Source: Doris montereyensis
Lineage: Eukaryota > Mollusca > Gastropoda > Nudibranchia > Dorididae
Assembly (NCBI GenBank): GCA_037039925.1
Contig: JAXRKP010000555.1
Span: forward strand, 82,001 to 146,000
Reading direction: 5' to 3'
DNA length: 64,000 nt
The notes beneath the pieces were generated by a model. It was not told where the DNA came from, ran no database searches, and was given only the letters and a program-made list of their open reading frames with translations. Positions 1 through 11,443 of this stretch are shown here, in pieces (the first letter of the stretch is position 1; each line of letters opens with the position of its first letter). Both the position numbers and the translations under genes were made by a program.

Positions 1-342
1 GCTTGGACTCGGACAGACAATGAAGTTAGACATGGAAGAAGACTGACACTAGTGACTCGTTTTCCCTAGATCTAGTATTGCTCGCTACAGTGTGTCATCT
101 GTTCTCATGTTATTGTTAATTCTGACAAAAACTCAACAAAATACTCGTTTTAAGGCCTCTAATGGATGGGTATGAAGTTGCATTACTACAGAGAAAAAGC
201 GTGTTTTTACAGTTATTATATAGTAAAAAATCGTTTATCCAGCGACTACTGTAATAATAATTCATAATCTATATAAGTGCTTATATAACAATATGCGCAA
301 ACTCAAAGGTGTTTTACAATAACAGTGTGATCTGGAACTTAC

Positions 343-492
343 TGAATACTTCAAAAACAAGTCTAACTCCTCGATAGGTATATGATGACGGGTTGCTGGC
401 ATCTGTTTTAAAGATGATTTTCACTTTGTTCCCTCTACTGTTGATAACTCTAGGAAATTCCTCACCGCACCACGAAGCCAGGATAGTTTCTT
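343..492 (-). CDS. CUB gene exon 3 (second half of the CUB domain)
   Basis: The acceptor is ttttctcag and the donor is TTCA|gtaagt; 150 bases. It encodes the fourth cysteine (SWCGEE) and the last beta strands of the domain. A 119-codon open frame on the opposite strand is a shadow of this exon. Confidence 0.82.
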
Positions 493-3400
493 CTGAGAAA
501 ATGATTTTAAAAATCAGACATAGGTCAATAGGAAAGGGTGTGACAGATCTGATTGTCAATCGAAATCGTTTTTCCTTCAAATTTTATATGTCAGTTCTGG
601 TGACATCTAATAATTTACATCTTTATCAGGAAATTCATCTGCACCATTTTTCTTGTTATAATACCACATGTTTGAACTTACAAAGATCTTACATGAGTTT
701 TGGACACGCTAGTTATGATTTAGTGCCTTTGGGTTTTCAAATGACCTATTGAATTTGATTTTGAGAAGTTCAAAAACAGATTTTAAAACTTAAGGGAATA
801 GTATATCGGTACAGATAATATACGGTAAGGGATTTTTTTGTTTTCTATTTCATTGATGGTGTTTTTGATCGTTCTTAAAAAAAATATTTTTAATACACCC
901 ACAGAATTGTAGTAAAAATTAATAGAAATATTAACTAATTGACTAATTAAGACATCTTACATGTGAGGCATGTCATTACCATCTACGCTTGTAAAAAACT
1001 AGTTTCATCTTCACTTCTTTCTAAAACTTGGTTACTGCAACTCCATCCTATGGGGTCTATCAGAAAATAAAATTAACTGTTTGCAGGTCGTTCAAAACAT
1101 TGTACGGCTCACAATGAAAAAACGCAAATCGGAAAGAGTAAGTTCAATTTTAAAAGAACTCCATTGCTTTCAGTTTCCAAAAGATTTTCTTTCAATATTA
1201 GTACTTAAGTTTTCAAAAGTCTCCATGGCTTCATGCCTTCCTATAGAATCCATTTTTTAGAAACGTATCCGCTCGCAACCTCAGGAGCTTTGAGTGTTCC
1301 TAGCAATAAAAAGCAAGCACTGTCTAGTTCCTTCTTCCACTTTGCAGCCATTGTCTGGAATGACTTGCCTCGAGTTTTCTAAAAAGAATTTAAAGACATT
1401 TCTTTTTGTCAATTGAAAAGACTTGCCCAGTGTTTTTTAAGGTGATTCTTTATTGTCCTTTTTGCCCGCTTAGAATGCTTCATCTTGTCATTGTTGAGCA
1501 TTTGTATATTCTGCCCATTTGTAATATCATGTTTATGTATATTGCCTATATCATTATGTCCATTTAACTTTTTTCGTCAATGTAGTAGGATTTTAATGCA
1601 CAGCACCTAGAAATTGTTCTCTCAAACGAGATATGTGCGCTCTATAAATGTCCATTTTATTATTCTTTTTATTTTGTATTATTGTCTTTATTATTTTTTT
1701 ATATGGTAAGCCCTATTTGTAGTACTACTACCAATAGGCTATAAATTCCTCTATAAACCATTCTCTCCCTATTTGTAGTACTATTACTACTACCAATAGG
1801 CTATAAAGCCGTCTCTCCCTATTTGTAGTACTAGTAGTACTATTACTACAACTACCAATAGGCTATAAAGCCTTCTCTCCCTATTTGTAGTTCTATTACT
1901 ACTAAAGTACTACCAATGAGTACCAATAGGCTATAAACTATAAAGCCTACTACTACTAGTACTACAAATAGGGAAAAACTGGCTTTTGGCCTATTGGTAG
2001 TAGTACTACAAATAGTCACTCCGTTTTATTATTATTAAGCATATCCACTTCAAAGTAGTCTGGTTGGAAGGCTGCAAGACTTTGGCTCGTGAAGTGCCAA
2101 GTTTGAATTATGGATATGCTAGATCTGACATTGTGTTCTTTGGAAAAACATTAAACATGCATTACCTCACTCAACCCAAGTTCAAATGTGTAACAGCATC
2201 AGCAGGGGAGTAAAATCTGCCATGTATCATTGCCTGTTCTGAAGCACACTATAAAAACTGAGATAATATAGGGTGGCTCTATGGGCTGTAAATAGTGTAA
2301 ACAGCTGTGAAGGAACTTTTCTGTAAGAAGAAGGGAAATGCTGTTCAAACACTGCATTCATGTGGCATCGGTGACCTAGTGGTTAGGGTGCCAGACTTAT
2401 GATCACAAGGGTTTGAATCCTAGCTATGATGTTGTGTTCCCTGGGAAAGACACTTAACATCCACACACACCCCCCTTGTCTTAGGTACAAATGGATACTG
2501 GTATCAGTTTGGGAGTAAAAATCTGCGACAGACTAGCGTTCTGCTCAGGAAGTTGTTACTATCCCCCATTCTGCTTCATGTTATAGAAACTAAGACAAGC
2601 TCCAGCTCTAAGGACTATGAGGGCCTTGAAAGATCTGTACTTTTTTACACTACATCCTACCCTTTACCAAAGGTACAAATCGAGTAATGTTGGAAGGACT
2701 TTACTCCATAAACATACCGTCTTTAACATCGACATGATCATACCCATCACAAATGGATTCAGGAGGAGACCATTGTAATTTAGATAACTCCACTCTCATC
2801 TGAATGCGTTTGTCAGGGTCACTTTCTAAAGTCCAAGAGCACTGCATGTTATTTCTGTAAACAGTCTCCCCTTGATGAAGAGTGATGATACGTCCAGTTT
2901 CCTCTCCTTGAATACGAACATTAGTGTTATCCTCAGAGCAAAAGAAATCTTCTGCAAAAACTGTTTAAAGAAATTGAATATCACATAATATGTTAATAAA
3001 ACATATAACACACTGAAAGATCTTACAGCTAAAAAGACAAAAAATAATACAAAAGGAAACAAAACAAAATTCACAACTAATTGTTCAAATTGAAATGAGA
3101 AAATTAAATTAGTTAAAATAAGCCATCAACAATGAACAAGTAACTATTACAGTAAACCTTAGATTGTTGTAGTAATCAATGCAATCTGTATGTGTATGGC
3201 AATTTCTGGGAAGAATGAAGTGAAAGCATGACCACCAAACAGTTTTATTTGATTTTCTCAGAACTACTGAAAATGACTTATGCCACTATACTAGCATAGG
3301 CGTGATATTACATTATAGTACAAATTTTGACAAATCAAATAGAATGTGTAAGACATTGCACAGATTAGTAGTGTAGTCATCATGCACTCCTCCATCCACC

Positions 3401-6151
3401 CTTAACCCTAAAGCTGCTATGGACGCCAATGGGTGTCAAGACTTTTGCAAAACGTGGCCTGCGAGCGACGCCCATTGGCGTCTGACTTTTGCGCTACGTG
3501 TCAATGAGCGACTCCTATTGGCATCTGACTTTGCACTACCTGTCCTGCGAGCGACTCCTATTGGCGTATATACTGTTATAAAATGCTGTTATCTGCATTT
3601 CTTTACCAATTTAAAACATGTACGACCAACTTTTGTTGATTAAAATCAATATTGTATTATATCTACTTATATACCTCGTTCTAACCCTATGTTGGGTATT
3701 ACTTTAACCAAATAAATTACATGTGAATAATCGACAAAGGCACACGATATTAAATCAAGCTTCGCTCCACTCAATTTAAGATGGGTGTGACTGGCTGTGT
3801 CAAACACGTTGTAGTAGTAGTTTCAAGGACTGACATTAGTGACATTTATTTATCTTGGTTGTCGATTGTTTCATCATCACATCTAATTAGAACAATCAAT
3901 TGACGAAATACAGAGAAAGAAACAGGCCTCTGTTTTATTGCTTTCACAAGCGCTTACCACCCCAATTACGACGACACTGTCAACCTAACACCACTCCTCG
4001 GAAAATGCTTTTCACTCTTTTCAACACTCCTCCCTACCCTTTGGCTGCTGCCCATCCGTCTCCTTTACAAATCACACATGTCCAATGTGTGACCAGCATT
4101 CAAATTTGTGTAGTTCCCTTCCTACAGTCCAAATCAACAATCCTCTTTCTCCCATACAGTCCCAACTCCTTAAGCAATACAGTGGTTTTTCACATATTCC
4201 TCCCACCTCTCAATGTTAGCCTACCACTGACCATCAAAGTTCATCCATAAAGTAGTAAGACAGAGTAATGTAGTCTATATTCTTCAAACATTGACTTTCT
4301 CTTTGGTTACAAACCACATGTTATCTTGGATGTGTAAAATGACCTGTTTGAGAGATCAAAGTCCCTTCGTAGCTCATCGTTATACCCCCATGAAAGGCTC
4401 AAGTTTCCTTCTAATTTCCCCCTCCAGTCTTCCTTCGGAGTAAAAAAAGAGAAGGAGATACATTCTGATGCACTGGATGTAACCCTTAAAACGTCTTATG
4501 ATTGGTCAATACTGAACAAGGTTCATCCTGAAGGTCACGCCCCACACCTTGACAAGCCTATGGGTGGCAACTGATTCCACATTGATGCCAATCATTGCTT
4601 TGTCTGTACTTGTGGGTGGAGTTTATAAACATAATAATTGAAAAGACCTTTTTAGTTACATCATTTGAGAATTTGAATCTCTGGCTTAGTCCACTTTGCA
4701 GAGGGTACAAAGCCTCCTGTTCTGGAAGCGTCTGTGTGTGTTTGTATGTCATAATTTGATATCTATCGAATGTGATTAAATATATATATCGATTGTGTTG
4801 GACTGATCAGTTGTGTTGAGTTAGCGATCACTTTCACCCTTTTAGAAAAGTAAGATGCTCTTGGTATGGCGTGGGCATGTTACTATTAGGGATTCAAATA
4901 CGTGATTTCAGTATTGTTTAACGAATAAGAGAGAGGGACACCTTCCTAACTGGTCATTACTCAGCTCGATACCTTTTTGACCTGTACTGCCACTGTTGTG
5001 ATTTTTCGTCAAACAAGTACAAGTCTTACTCAGTAGCTGCTAATCGCTACAACTTACTAGCTTTATTCTTCATTGCCCATGATCCATTTACACTCAATGC
5101 CATATATATGCGTCATAATTTATAACTCAAATAATACTTAATAACATGTATGCGTGATGAAGCATGATTAAATTATTTTTTTAAAAGGAGGCGGAAGCGT
5201 GTATGAGTTGGGAGTCACAGGTTTCATGATGACAACCGAATGTGCTTACTCTGCAAATAATGAGAAAATCAAAACGAAAATCCAGGTAGCTATCCCCAGG
5301 CAACCTCGCTGGCTGGGGTTATTACCTGTCAGGCAAGACCAGCGCCAGCGTATACTACCTCACAGGCACCACATCAACTCGAAGAGCAACAAGATGCATA
5401 TCGATTGAGTTTGAAAAAGAATGAAAATAATAGTAGTAGTAGTAGCCTTATATCTAGTATTCAAGATAATAGTTATTTATAATGAAGAAAAGGGGTTTTA
5501 AAAACTCAGACAAAAAGTAGGAAAATACACCGTTCATGTCATGTTTCATTCACATAGAATCTATACTTTTTATTATGATAGAATTTATCAAATTGCATCA
5601 AAATATCTCTCCTTTGCACTTAGCTTTTAACAGTAACACTGAGTAAAACAAGCAGTTGGACAGAGAAAGTAAAAATTTACAGAGAATGAGAAGGTCATAT
5701 CTATAGATCTAGATTTTGATGTTCAATTGTTTCTTCTGCGAGACTAAAATAAAGGATGTTTATTAAATTCACTCAGGTGATACTAAGAATAAGAGTATTG
5801 AAATTAATTTTATTTCATTGACATTCTTTATGTGTTGCCTGTATACATGTCACCTTAAAGCGCTCAGGGGTTGATCTAGTGTTGATGATGAGCGCTAGGC
5901 CTGTATAGAAATGTATTTTATTATTAAGAGTAGACCGCGACCTGTTTCAAACCCTGGGCGAAATCAGTCGTATTATGAGTTTTCAATCATAGCTGCGAAG
6001 CGCCTAGATCTAACATGTCCTCTTTAAATTTAAGGTATTTTCTCTGTCCATCTACGATAGAGATCTAGATCTGCATCATACCTGGATCAAGGTAAAAATG
6101 TGCCACTATAGTCAAAGAGAGCATCCACACTGCTGTTGAGAGCATCGGCAT
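343..6151 (-). CDS. CUB-domain secreted or membrane protein, 5' part (three exons, continues left of the window)
   Basis: Exons on the minus strand are 6151-6082, 2951-2718 and 492-343, all with AG/GT borders and consistent phase 1 joins. Exon 1 gives a 23-residue hydrophobic start (MPMLSTAVWMLSLTIVAHFY) that reads as a signal peptide; an in-frame TAG lies two codons upstream of the ATG. Exons 2 and 3 join into one CUB domain: C in FFCSED, C in NNMQCSW, C in ESICDGYD and C in SWCGEE give the usual four-cysteine, two-disulphide pattern, followed by the typical SRGNKVKIIFKTD strand and YRGVRLVFE. CUB domains mediate extracellular protein or carbohydrate binding. The last exon ends in phase 1, so more exons lie beyond position 1. 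Later domains are unknown, so NETO-, cubilin-, tolloid- or lectin-like proteins are all possible. The first and second introns hold only repeats. Confidence 0.8.
1028..1700 (+). mobile_element. CR1/L2-like LINE, 3' end of reverse transcriptase and 3' tail (remnant)
   Basis: Around 1028-1258 a frame reads GYCNSILWG, LQVVQNIVRL and KELHCF, the usual C-terminal signature (DYCNSLL.G, LQ.VQN.AAR, LHWLP) of CR1/L2-type LINE polymerases. After a TAG and a frame change, WNDLPRVF and KEFKDISF (1355-1410) match the WNSLP and SFK..LKT..F block. A tail with ATATGTGCGCTCTATAAATG follows, typical of such LINE 3' ends. Dead fragment inside CUB intron 2. Confidence 0.72.
1711..2016 (+). repeat. Minisatellite of near-palindromic units (CTATTTGTAGTACTA...CCAATAG)
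   Basis: Direct units start near 1711, 1768, 1818 and 1879; inverted units lie at about 1946-1971 and 1990-2015. Each unit is itself almost palindromic: CTATTTGTAGTA pairs with TACTACCAATAG with one mismatch. Units differ mainly in the number of internal CTA/GTA steps. Confidence 0.85.
2055..2321 (+). mobile_element. SINE-1 copy, degraded
   Basis: Aligns along its length with the fuller copy just downstream: the TGTGTTCTTTGGAAAAACA block, the GGGAGTAAAATCTGCC block and the GAAGGAACTTTT end. The tRNA-like head is badly decayed. Confidence 0.6.
2361..2645 (+). mobile_element. SINE-1 copy (tRNA-derived SINE), nearly full length
   Basis: The head carries pol III-like boxes (GACCTAGTGGTTAG as box A, GGGTTTGAATCCT as box B). 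The body has TGTGTTCCCTGGGAAAGACA, a tract around GGTACAAATGGATAC, GACTAGCGTTCTG, and a 3' end CCTTGAAAGATC. At least ten relatives occur in this window on both strands. Family name unknown to me. Confidence 0.8.
2718..2951 (-). CDS. CUB gene exon 2 (first half of the CUB domain)
   Basis: The acceptor is tttttgcag and the donor is GACG|gtatgt; 234 bases. It encodes the first three CUB cysteines and the W/Y-rich strands, ending at HVDVKD. Confidence 0.82.
3422..3568. repeat. Four-unit tandem array of small hairpins (GACGCCCATTGGCGTC type)
   Basis: Hairpin cores at 3422-3437, 3467-3482, 3510-3525 and 3553-3568 recur every 43-45 bases. The second is a perfect inverted repeat (GACGCC-CATT-GGCGTC); the others carry one or two changes. 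Between them lies a conserved TGACTTTTGCGCTACGTGTC-like spacer. Confidence 0.8.
3569..6081. other. CUB intron 1, mostly unique sequence with no recognised gene
   Basis: No exon-like or transposase-like frame was supported. 5850-5935 resembles a LINE 3' end (AAAGCGCTCAGGGG ... GAGCGCTAGG ... TTTTATTATTAAG). The open frames at 3900-4250 and 4558-4752 show no domain or codon pattern I recognise. Confidence 0.5.
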
Positions 6152-6410
6152 TCTCTAATATTTTAGAGTATCTAAATGGTTTGGTTTGCTAGTTAACCAA
6201 CTTTTTCAAAATCTTGAAAAAAGACACAAAAAAGAAAATGAGAATGAATAAATAACAACTGAACACGAAGATACTAAACTAGATCTAGACATCTACCTGG
6301 ATCTAGAATATAGATCTTTGCTTCGTGGCTAGGCCACACGGACTACACTAGATATATATGTATCTAGATCTAGATTATCTAGATCTAGATCTAGCTAAGA
6401 AGAACAAAAA
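6000..6410. repeat. Cluster of AGATCT/TCTAGA motif repeats
   Basis: TCTAGATCTAGATCT-type runs recur at about 6005, 6060, 6285 and 6350-6395, and more thinly at 9822, 9945, 10580-10700 and 11290-11345. The motif is palindromic and widespread in the window outside exons. Confidence 0.75.
6082..6151 (-). CDS. CUB gene exon 1 (signal peptide)
   Basis: Coding part is 23 codons plus one base; the donor reads CCAG|gtatga. The leftover G joins AA of the next exon to give Glu, keeping frame. The residues are hydrophobic, with an acidic D at the end near the likely cleavage region. Confidence 0.72.
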
Positions 6411-6556
6411 CTCGAATAGGCTATGCTTTTTAGTGGTAGGCTACTCGGATAATGAAATGGGGAAATCCTTAAAACTAAAACTCAAAACACTGGACCCAAA
6501 ACGAGGCAACCGAATGACAGCATTCAGGTAGCAACAAAAGCGATCATCGATTATTT

Positions 6557-6786
<230 letters not shown>

Positions 6787-6960
6787 CTATGAACAACTCT
6801 ATTAGATTTAGATTTAATGATAAAATGCTGTTTTGTCTTGTTCTGATCTGATCTCTTGTTGGTAATTTTACAGTTTAGCGGCGTAAATTTGTTTTAATTC
6901 CTTAGTCAAACAATGACAGTACTTCTATTTATAGATTTTTGACGTAACAGCCAATCTTAG

Positions 6961-7013
6961 TTAACAAAAGTAACAGTTTCGAGGAAACTGATCTCTACGT
7001 TCTGTGAAAAACA
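6961..7013 (+). repeat. Direct repeat, left copy, flanking the Mutator-like remnant
   Basis: Begins TTAACAAAAGTAAC and contains the mini-palindrome GTTTCGAGGAAAC. It matches 10196-10248 at 46 of 53 positions in the same orientation. Confidence 0.85.
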
Positions 7014-7739
7014 CAAAAAATCTTCTTTTTTTTTTTAATATTGGCTAAATTTGGGTTGTTATTGTTTTTATGGTGTTGATATATGTGTTAATTATGATAT
7101 TTCAAAAGATATTTCGTTGATTTTTACCAAACGCAACTCGTAAACGGGGTCTTTCTGGGTCTCAGGAACCCAAAATGAGCAAATTTTGGACAGCTTAATC
7201 TCCCTTATTCCCTGTATGAATTCAATTAAACTTGCTGTGGAAATTGGTACCACTATTGTATATGGTATGTCAGAGAATTGTTTGTCTAACTTCAAAAATA
7301 AAGATTTTACATCAAAATTATGAAGGGAAAAAATAAAGACGGAAAATTTCCCACATTTTCACAAATATTTTCAATTAAGACAGTGACATCTTGAACAGTT
7401 TTAATTTTTTTTGGCAAAAAGGCACTGAAGTGTCATAAGTACACTATGGATAGATGATCATGCAAAAGGACAAGGAGATTGGACAGGTATTTATAGAGAT
7501 AGCCTTTGGCCAGTAACCCTACCCCTAAGGAAAATATGCGTTTCGAGAAAATGGGAAAAAACGAATTTGACGAGAGATTAATTGAAATTTAGCACTTTCA
7601 AACCCTACAATGATGTGAAAATGCATTCAGCCACATATTTCCAGTTGAAAAAAAGATTAAAGGTTAGTTTTGGGGTGAATAAAAAATTCTACTTATAAAA
7701 TCCGTTTGAGTCGGCTACATCAGAGTTGTCGAAGACAGC

Positions 7740-9580
7740 AACATCAGAAGCTGCCTGCAGCATACTGCGCATCGCCTTCCAACTGAAGTAGACGCTCATC
7801 CTCTCTTGTCTGTGCTATCCATCTAGTCTCCCTCCTTTTGATGACAGCCTCACATGCGCTTTCTGCCTTCCTCTTCCTTTCAGTCCCTTTTATATCCGTA
7901 CTTCACACATTGGTTTCCGATCCCAAGTCCCAGTGCCGAAATAAAATCCTGCGATGCCCTTGATCCCTTGTTAAATTCTCCTACACCTATCGCTACTGCT
8001 ACTTCTAAACGCTGCCTTCCAACAAACGCATGCTTTGGACACCGAGACCAAATTAAGGCATGTATTGTGTATGCTTTCATTGACGTTTTGAGTCTTTCCT
8101 TCATCACACCTACCCAAGAGATCATCATCTGTCAAACGTACAGCGACGAAAGAGCTGATGAATGTTGACGAATGCTTTTCATGATTTGGTGCCGGTAGTC
8201 CTTTTGCCACTGCTTTCTGAAAGAAGCACCACGAATCAGCTCCTTTTGGACAATCTGTGGGTTTTCATTCGTCGATGATCAGTGGTTGAAGGATGCCCAA
8301 ACTGCCTGTCTCATGCCCTCGACAGTGCTGTTGGATCTAATTGCTCTAGTGAAATATTTTTGAAGTTTGGTCATCTTTAGTTGGGTCAGCTTTCCTTTCT
8401 CATTCCCTCTTAAAGTTTAAAGTCACCTTCAATTTCCTCTTGTTATCTACAGTACTTCTCAATGCTTTCCCTAATCTCTTTGCTAAATGGTTTACACATT
8501 CCCTCTTTTCGATTGCCATCCCTTCATACGGATCAGTGCTGACTAGCTGCTTCATAGTGTTGCTATCTCCATCACTGATAACTGTCCTATATCTAAGTCC
8601 GTTCCTATCTCTACAGACCTCTTCCACATATTTACTGCTGCTACCTGTTCCTCCATACTACCAGATGACCCTACATGATTCCTATCACACTTTTTCTTAT
8701 GACTACTCAAGAATTCCTCAAATTTTTCTCTATCATCCTTGAGCCTCACCTCTGCCGTTGAACATTTATGACAAAACTTGGATAACACCTCGTAGTCCAC
8801 CACAAGACTAGTCCTATTCTCAATCACACATCCAATACCACACATGGATTTATGCCCTCGGGTATGCCAACTACCATCATAGGAGACATCAATGTCTATG
8901 ATAGATTTTCCGGCCTGTTCCGGATACGCTTGACGAATGACGTCTACGGCCTCTTGACGAATCTTTGATGAATAATTGGCACGTTGGCGATGAATGGATT
9001 TCTGATGACGAAGAAAAGTCTTCTGGTGGGAGGCATATCCATCATTTCGCAGAAGGAGGCTAATCCTGCCTGTCCGCTACCGTTGGCGAGAGAGCTCGCA
9101 ACTGCTCAACGATTGGTGTCAAATACCATGTCCTTTTTCTGTGATGTGTATGATGAAGACAAAAGTCTGGAACACAGTTTACAAGTTACACGAAGTAAAA
9201 CAGAAAGTCCACACGATGAAGTATCCTGGGACAGTTCCAAGGTTGGCTTACAACAAAACGGACACAGAAGAACGTTGAACAGCTCCTGTAAGCAGACCAG
9301 TTGCACGATGGTTGAACAATACAGCGAAGAAGAAACAGAGGATGATTGAGAAGTATTATGAAAGAAAGCTAGCTTCCGAGCTGATGCTGAAAGTGAAGAC
9401 GAAGACGAAAGCTGGGGTGAAGACGAAGATGAAGGCTGGGGTGAAGACGAAGACAAAGGCTGGGGCGAAGAGGGCCTGGGTATTCCTTGTGACTTCTGGA
9501 GCTTGGCAGTTCGTGCTTTCGCAAGCGAACCACACCGCAATCTTTTGGTCGACTTCAAAGCATTTCTCTTCGTGGACACT
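7740..9580 (-). pseudogene. Mutator-like transposase pseudogene (PF20700-type domain)
   Basis: Minus-strand frames read in order: an S/P-rich N-terminus (to about 9106), SGQAGLASFCEMMDMP, HQKSIH, DVSYDGSWHTRGHKS (about 8865-8900), YEVLSKFCHKC, GSSGSME, a SDGDS block, ECVNHLAKRLGKALR, and near 7900-8000 GVGEFNKGSRAS and KYGYKRD. This order matches the domain known as Mutator-like transposase, common in molluscs and cnidarians; the aspartates of SYDGSW and SDGDS are likely catalytic. The reading is broken by a TGA near 9103, a frame change near 9030 and another between the 8845-8552 and 8627-8400 frames. Plus-strand frames over this stretch are shadows. A homologous repeat flanks it on both sides in direct orientation; terminal inverted repeats were not found. 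Confidence 0.75.
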
Positions 9581-10195
9581 TATACTTACTTGCATGAAGA
9601 GATGTTTCTACTGTAAGAAAAGAAAATAAGAAAACACAATGAAAAACTCAAATGTTAGAGGTTTAGGCTACATACAAAGTCTACACATTTCACTTGTAAA
9701 ACCAAAACAATCCATCTCAGTGATAAAAAGCACGTGCGCTCTTGAGCATTATTTTATCACAACACAAAATCTTTAAAAACTCTTATCTGATCATAAATAT
9801 TTGTGCTAAAATCTTAGACATAGATCTAGATCTAATCTTATATCTACAAACTAAAGCAACAATGAAATGATTTCGTCTCTCACACACAACTCACTCACTC
9901 TCATTACACCATTGAAGCACACTATGTGACTGATCAGCAAACTAGATCTAGATCTCTAAACAAGTAAACAATAGAGAAAAATACTTACAAAGAGACAATG
10001 AATCCAAAGGTAGTGTTATTGGGCTGTCTTGAATCACAAGACAATGTCAATTTAAAAGCTGTTATTGAGAAAATAATGTCGTGAAGCGATAAAAAAACGT
10101 TGTTGAAAATGGATTCCAAACAATCCGAACAGCGCGGGCGCTAAATCACGTGAAGCAAAAACAACGCCGCAGTTGGTTGAAGCTTACTGTCTAAA

Positions 10196-10248
10196 TTAAC
10201 GGAAGTAAAAGTTTCGAGGAAACTGATTTCTACATTCTTGGAAAAACA
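10196..10248 (+). repeat. Direct repeat, right copy, flanking the Mutator-like remnant
   Basis: Same orientation as 6961-7013, including GTTTCGAGGAAAC; 7 mismatches in 53 positions. Confidence 0.85.
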
Positions 10249-11161
10249 AAGTTATTTTTAGACCAAATAGTTTATCTGATTGTTGAGAGATATAATGAAA
10301 TGTGAATACGCTATGCAATTGTTATTAGATTTATATTTAAACATGAGTAAGCGAAATTCAGAGATCACCGCGAGGTAAACTATGAAATAAGTTGGTTTCA
10401 GTTTCCGATTCAAAAAATTCCTGATTCACTTTTCAAAACTTGACGTGCTGTTAGCTCTTTGGGTAAGGCCGAGGAGAGCTTCGGGTAAGGCCTAGATTCT
10501 AGTCGACTTTCAGTTTTAGAACTAAGATTCAATCTATGCTATAACAGTGAGGTAAAAATAAAGCAAGTAGAATCTATACTATAGATCTATTATATTCTAT
10601 CTAGATCTAAAAATCTAAATTTAGATTAGTCTAAATTATATGGACTCTATCAAAATTGAAGTCAAGATTCAGTTACAGTGAGTTAGAATCTAGATCTAGA
10701 TCTAGGTTTACAGCCTATGTTTAAGCGCTCATAACACTCTGTTTCCGATCTCGATTGTATAAAATCATGCTTAAAATGTATCCTTATAATAACTAGATTT
10801 AGATCTAAACTCATCTATGATAACGTTCATATACAATATAGATCTATACATGACATGTCTTATTTCTTTTCTGACAAATACATTTTCATTACCTTAATTT
10901 TTTATAACCTCATAACAATGTATTTTTGATAGATAATCATTAGATGCGCATTTAGATATTGAGTATGTTTTATATGTGTGTATGTATGCAATGTAGACTC
11001 TATATATGTACGTGTGTAGATCTATTCACCAACAACAACAACTAATTTTAATATTTCATTGTTCTGTCGATGTATTACCTAATATATTCATATGATTTTT
11101 TTACGTCTGTAACAAAATTTTCCCTTGTGGGATGAGTAAAGTATTATTGTTATTATTATTA

Positions 11162-11200
<39 letters not shown>

Positions 11201-11443
11201 TGCAAAAGTTACCTTCCAGGAGTGAGTCGACCCTAATGATTTCTCACTAGCTTGAAAGTTTTTACCCTGAGATTCAATGTCTTATAATAGATCTAGAGAT
11301 CTAGACAATGTGCAGTGAACAAGTTTGTGAAATATTTAGATCTAGAATCTATCTTTTTAGGGATATATGAGGGATGATAGGGAGAATTTTTTCTTTGCGA
11401 TTTGAAGGACTCTCATGGTCAGTGGTCGGGCCCACACTATATA
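10249..11443. other. Intergenic, AGATCT-rich, with a LINE-like 3' tail
   Basis: 10550-10870 is dense in AGATCT variants. 11040-11205 ends TTTCCCTTGTGGGATGAGTAAAG (split here only by description) followed by an (ATT)n tract from about 11142, the shape of an invertebrate LINE 3' end. No gene seen. Confidence 0.5.

Noticed and set aside
393..752. 119-codon plus-strand frame with a hydrophobic start
   Set aside because: It is antisense to the well-supported CUB exon 343-492 and has no domain of its own.
8984..9629. Plus-strand frames at 8984-9349 and 9312-9629
   Set aside because: Shadows of the Mutator-like pseudogene; the lysine/threonine repeats are antisense to its S/P-rich N-terminus.
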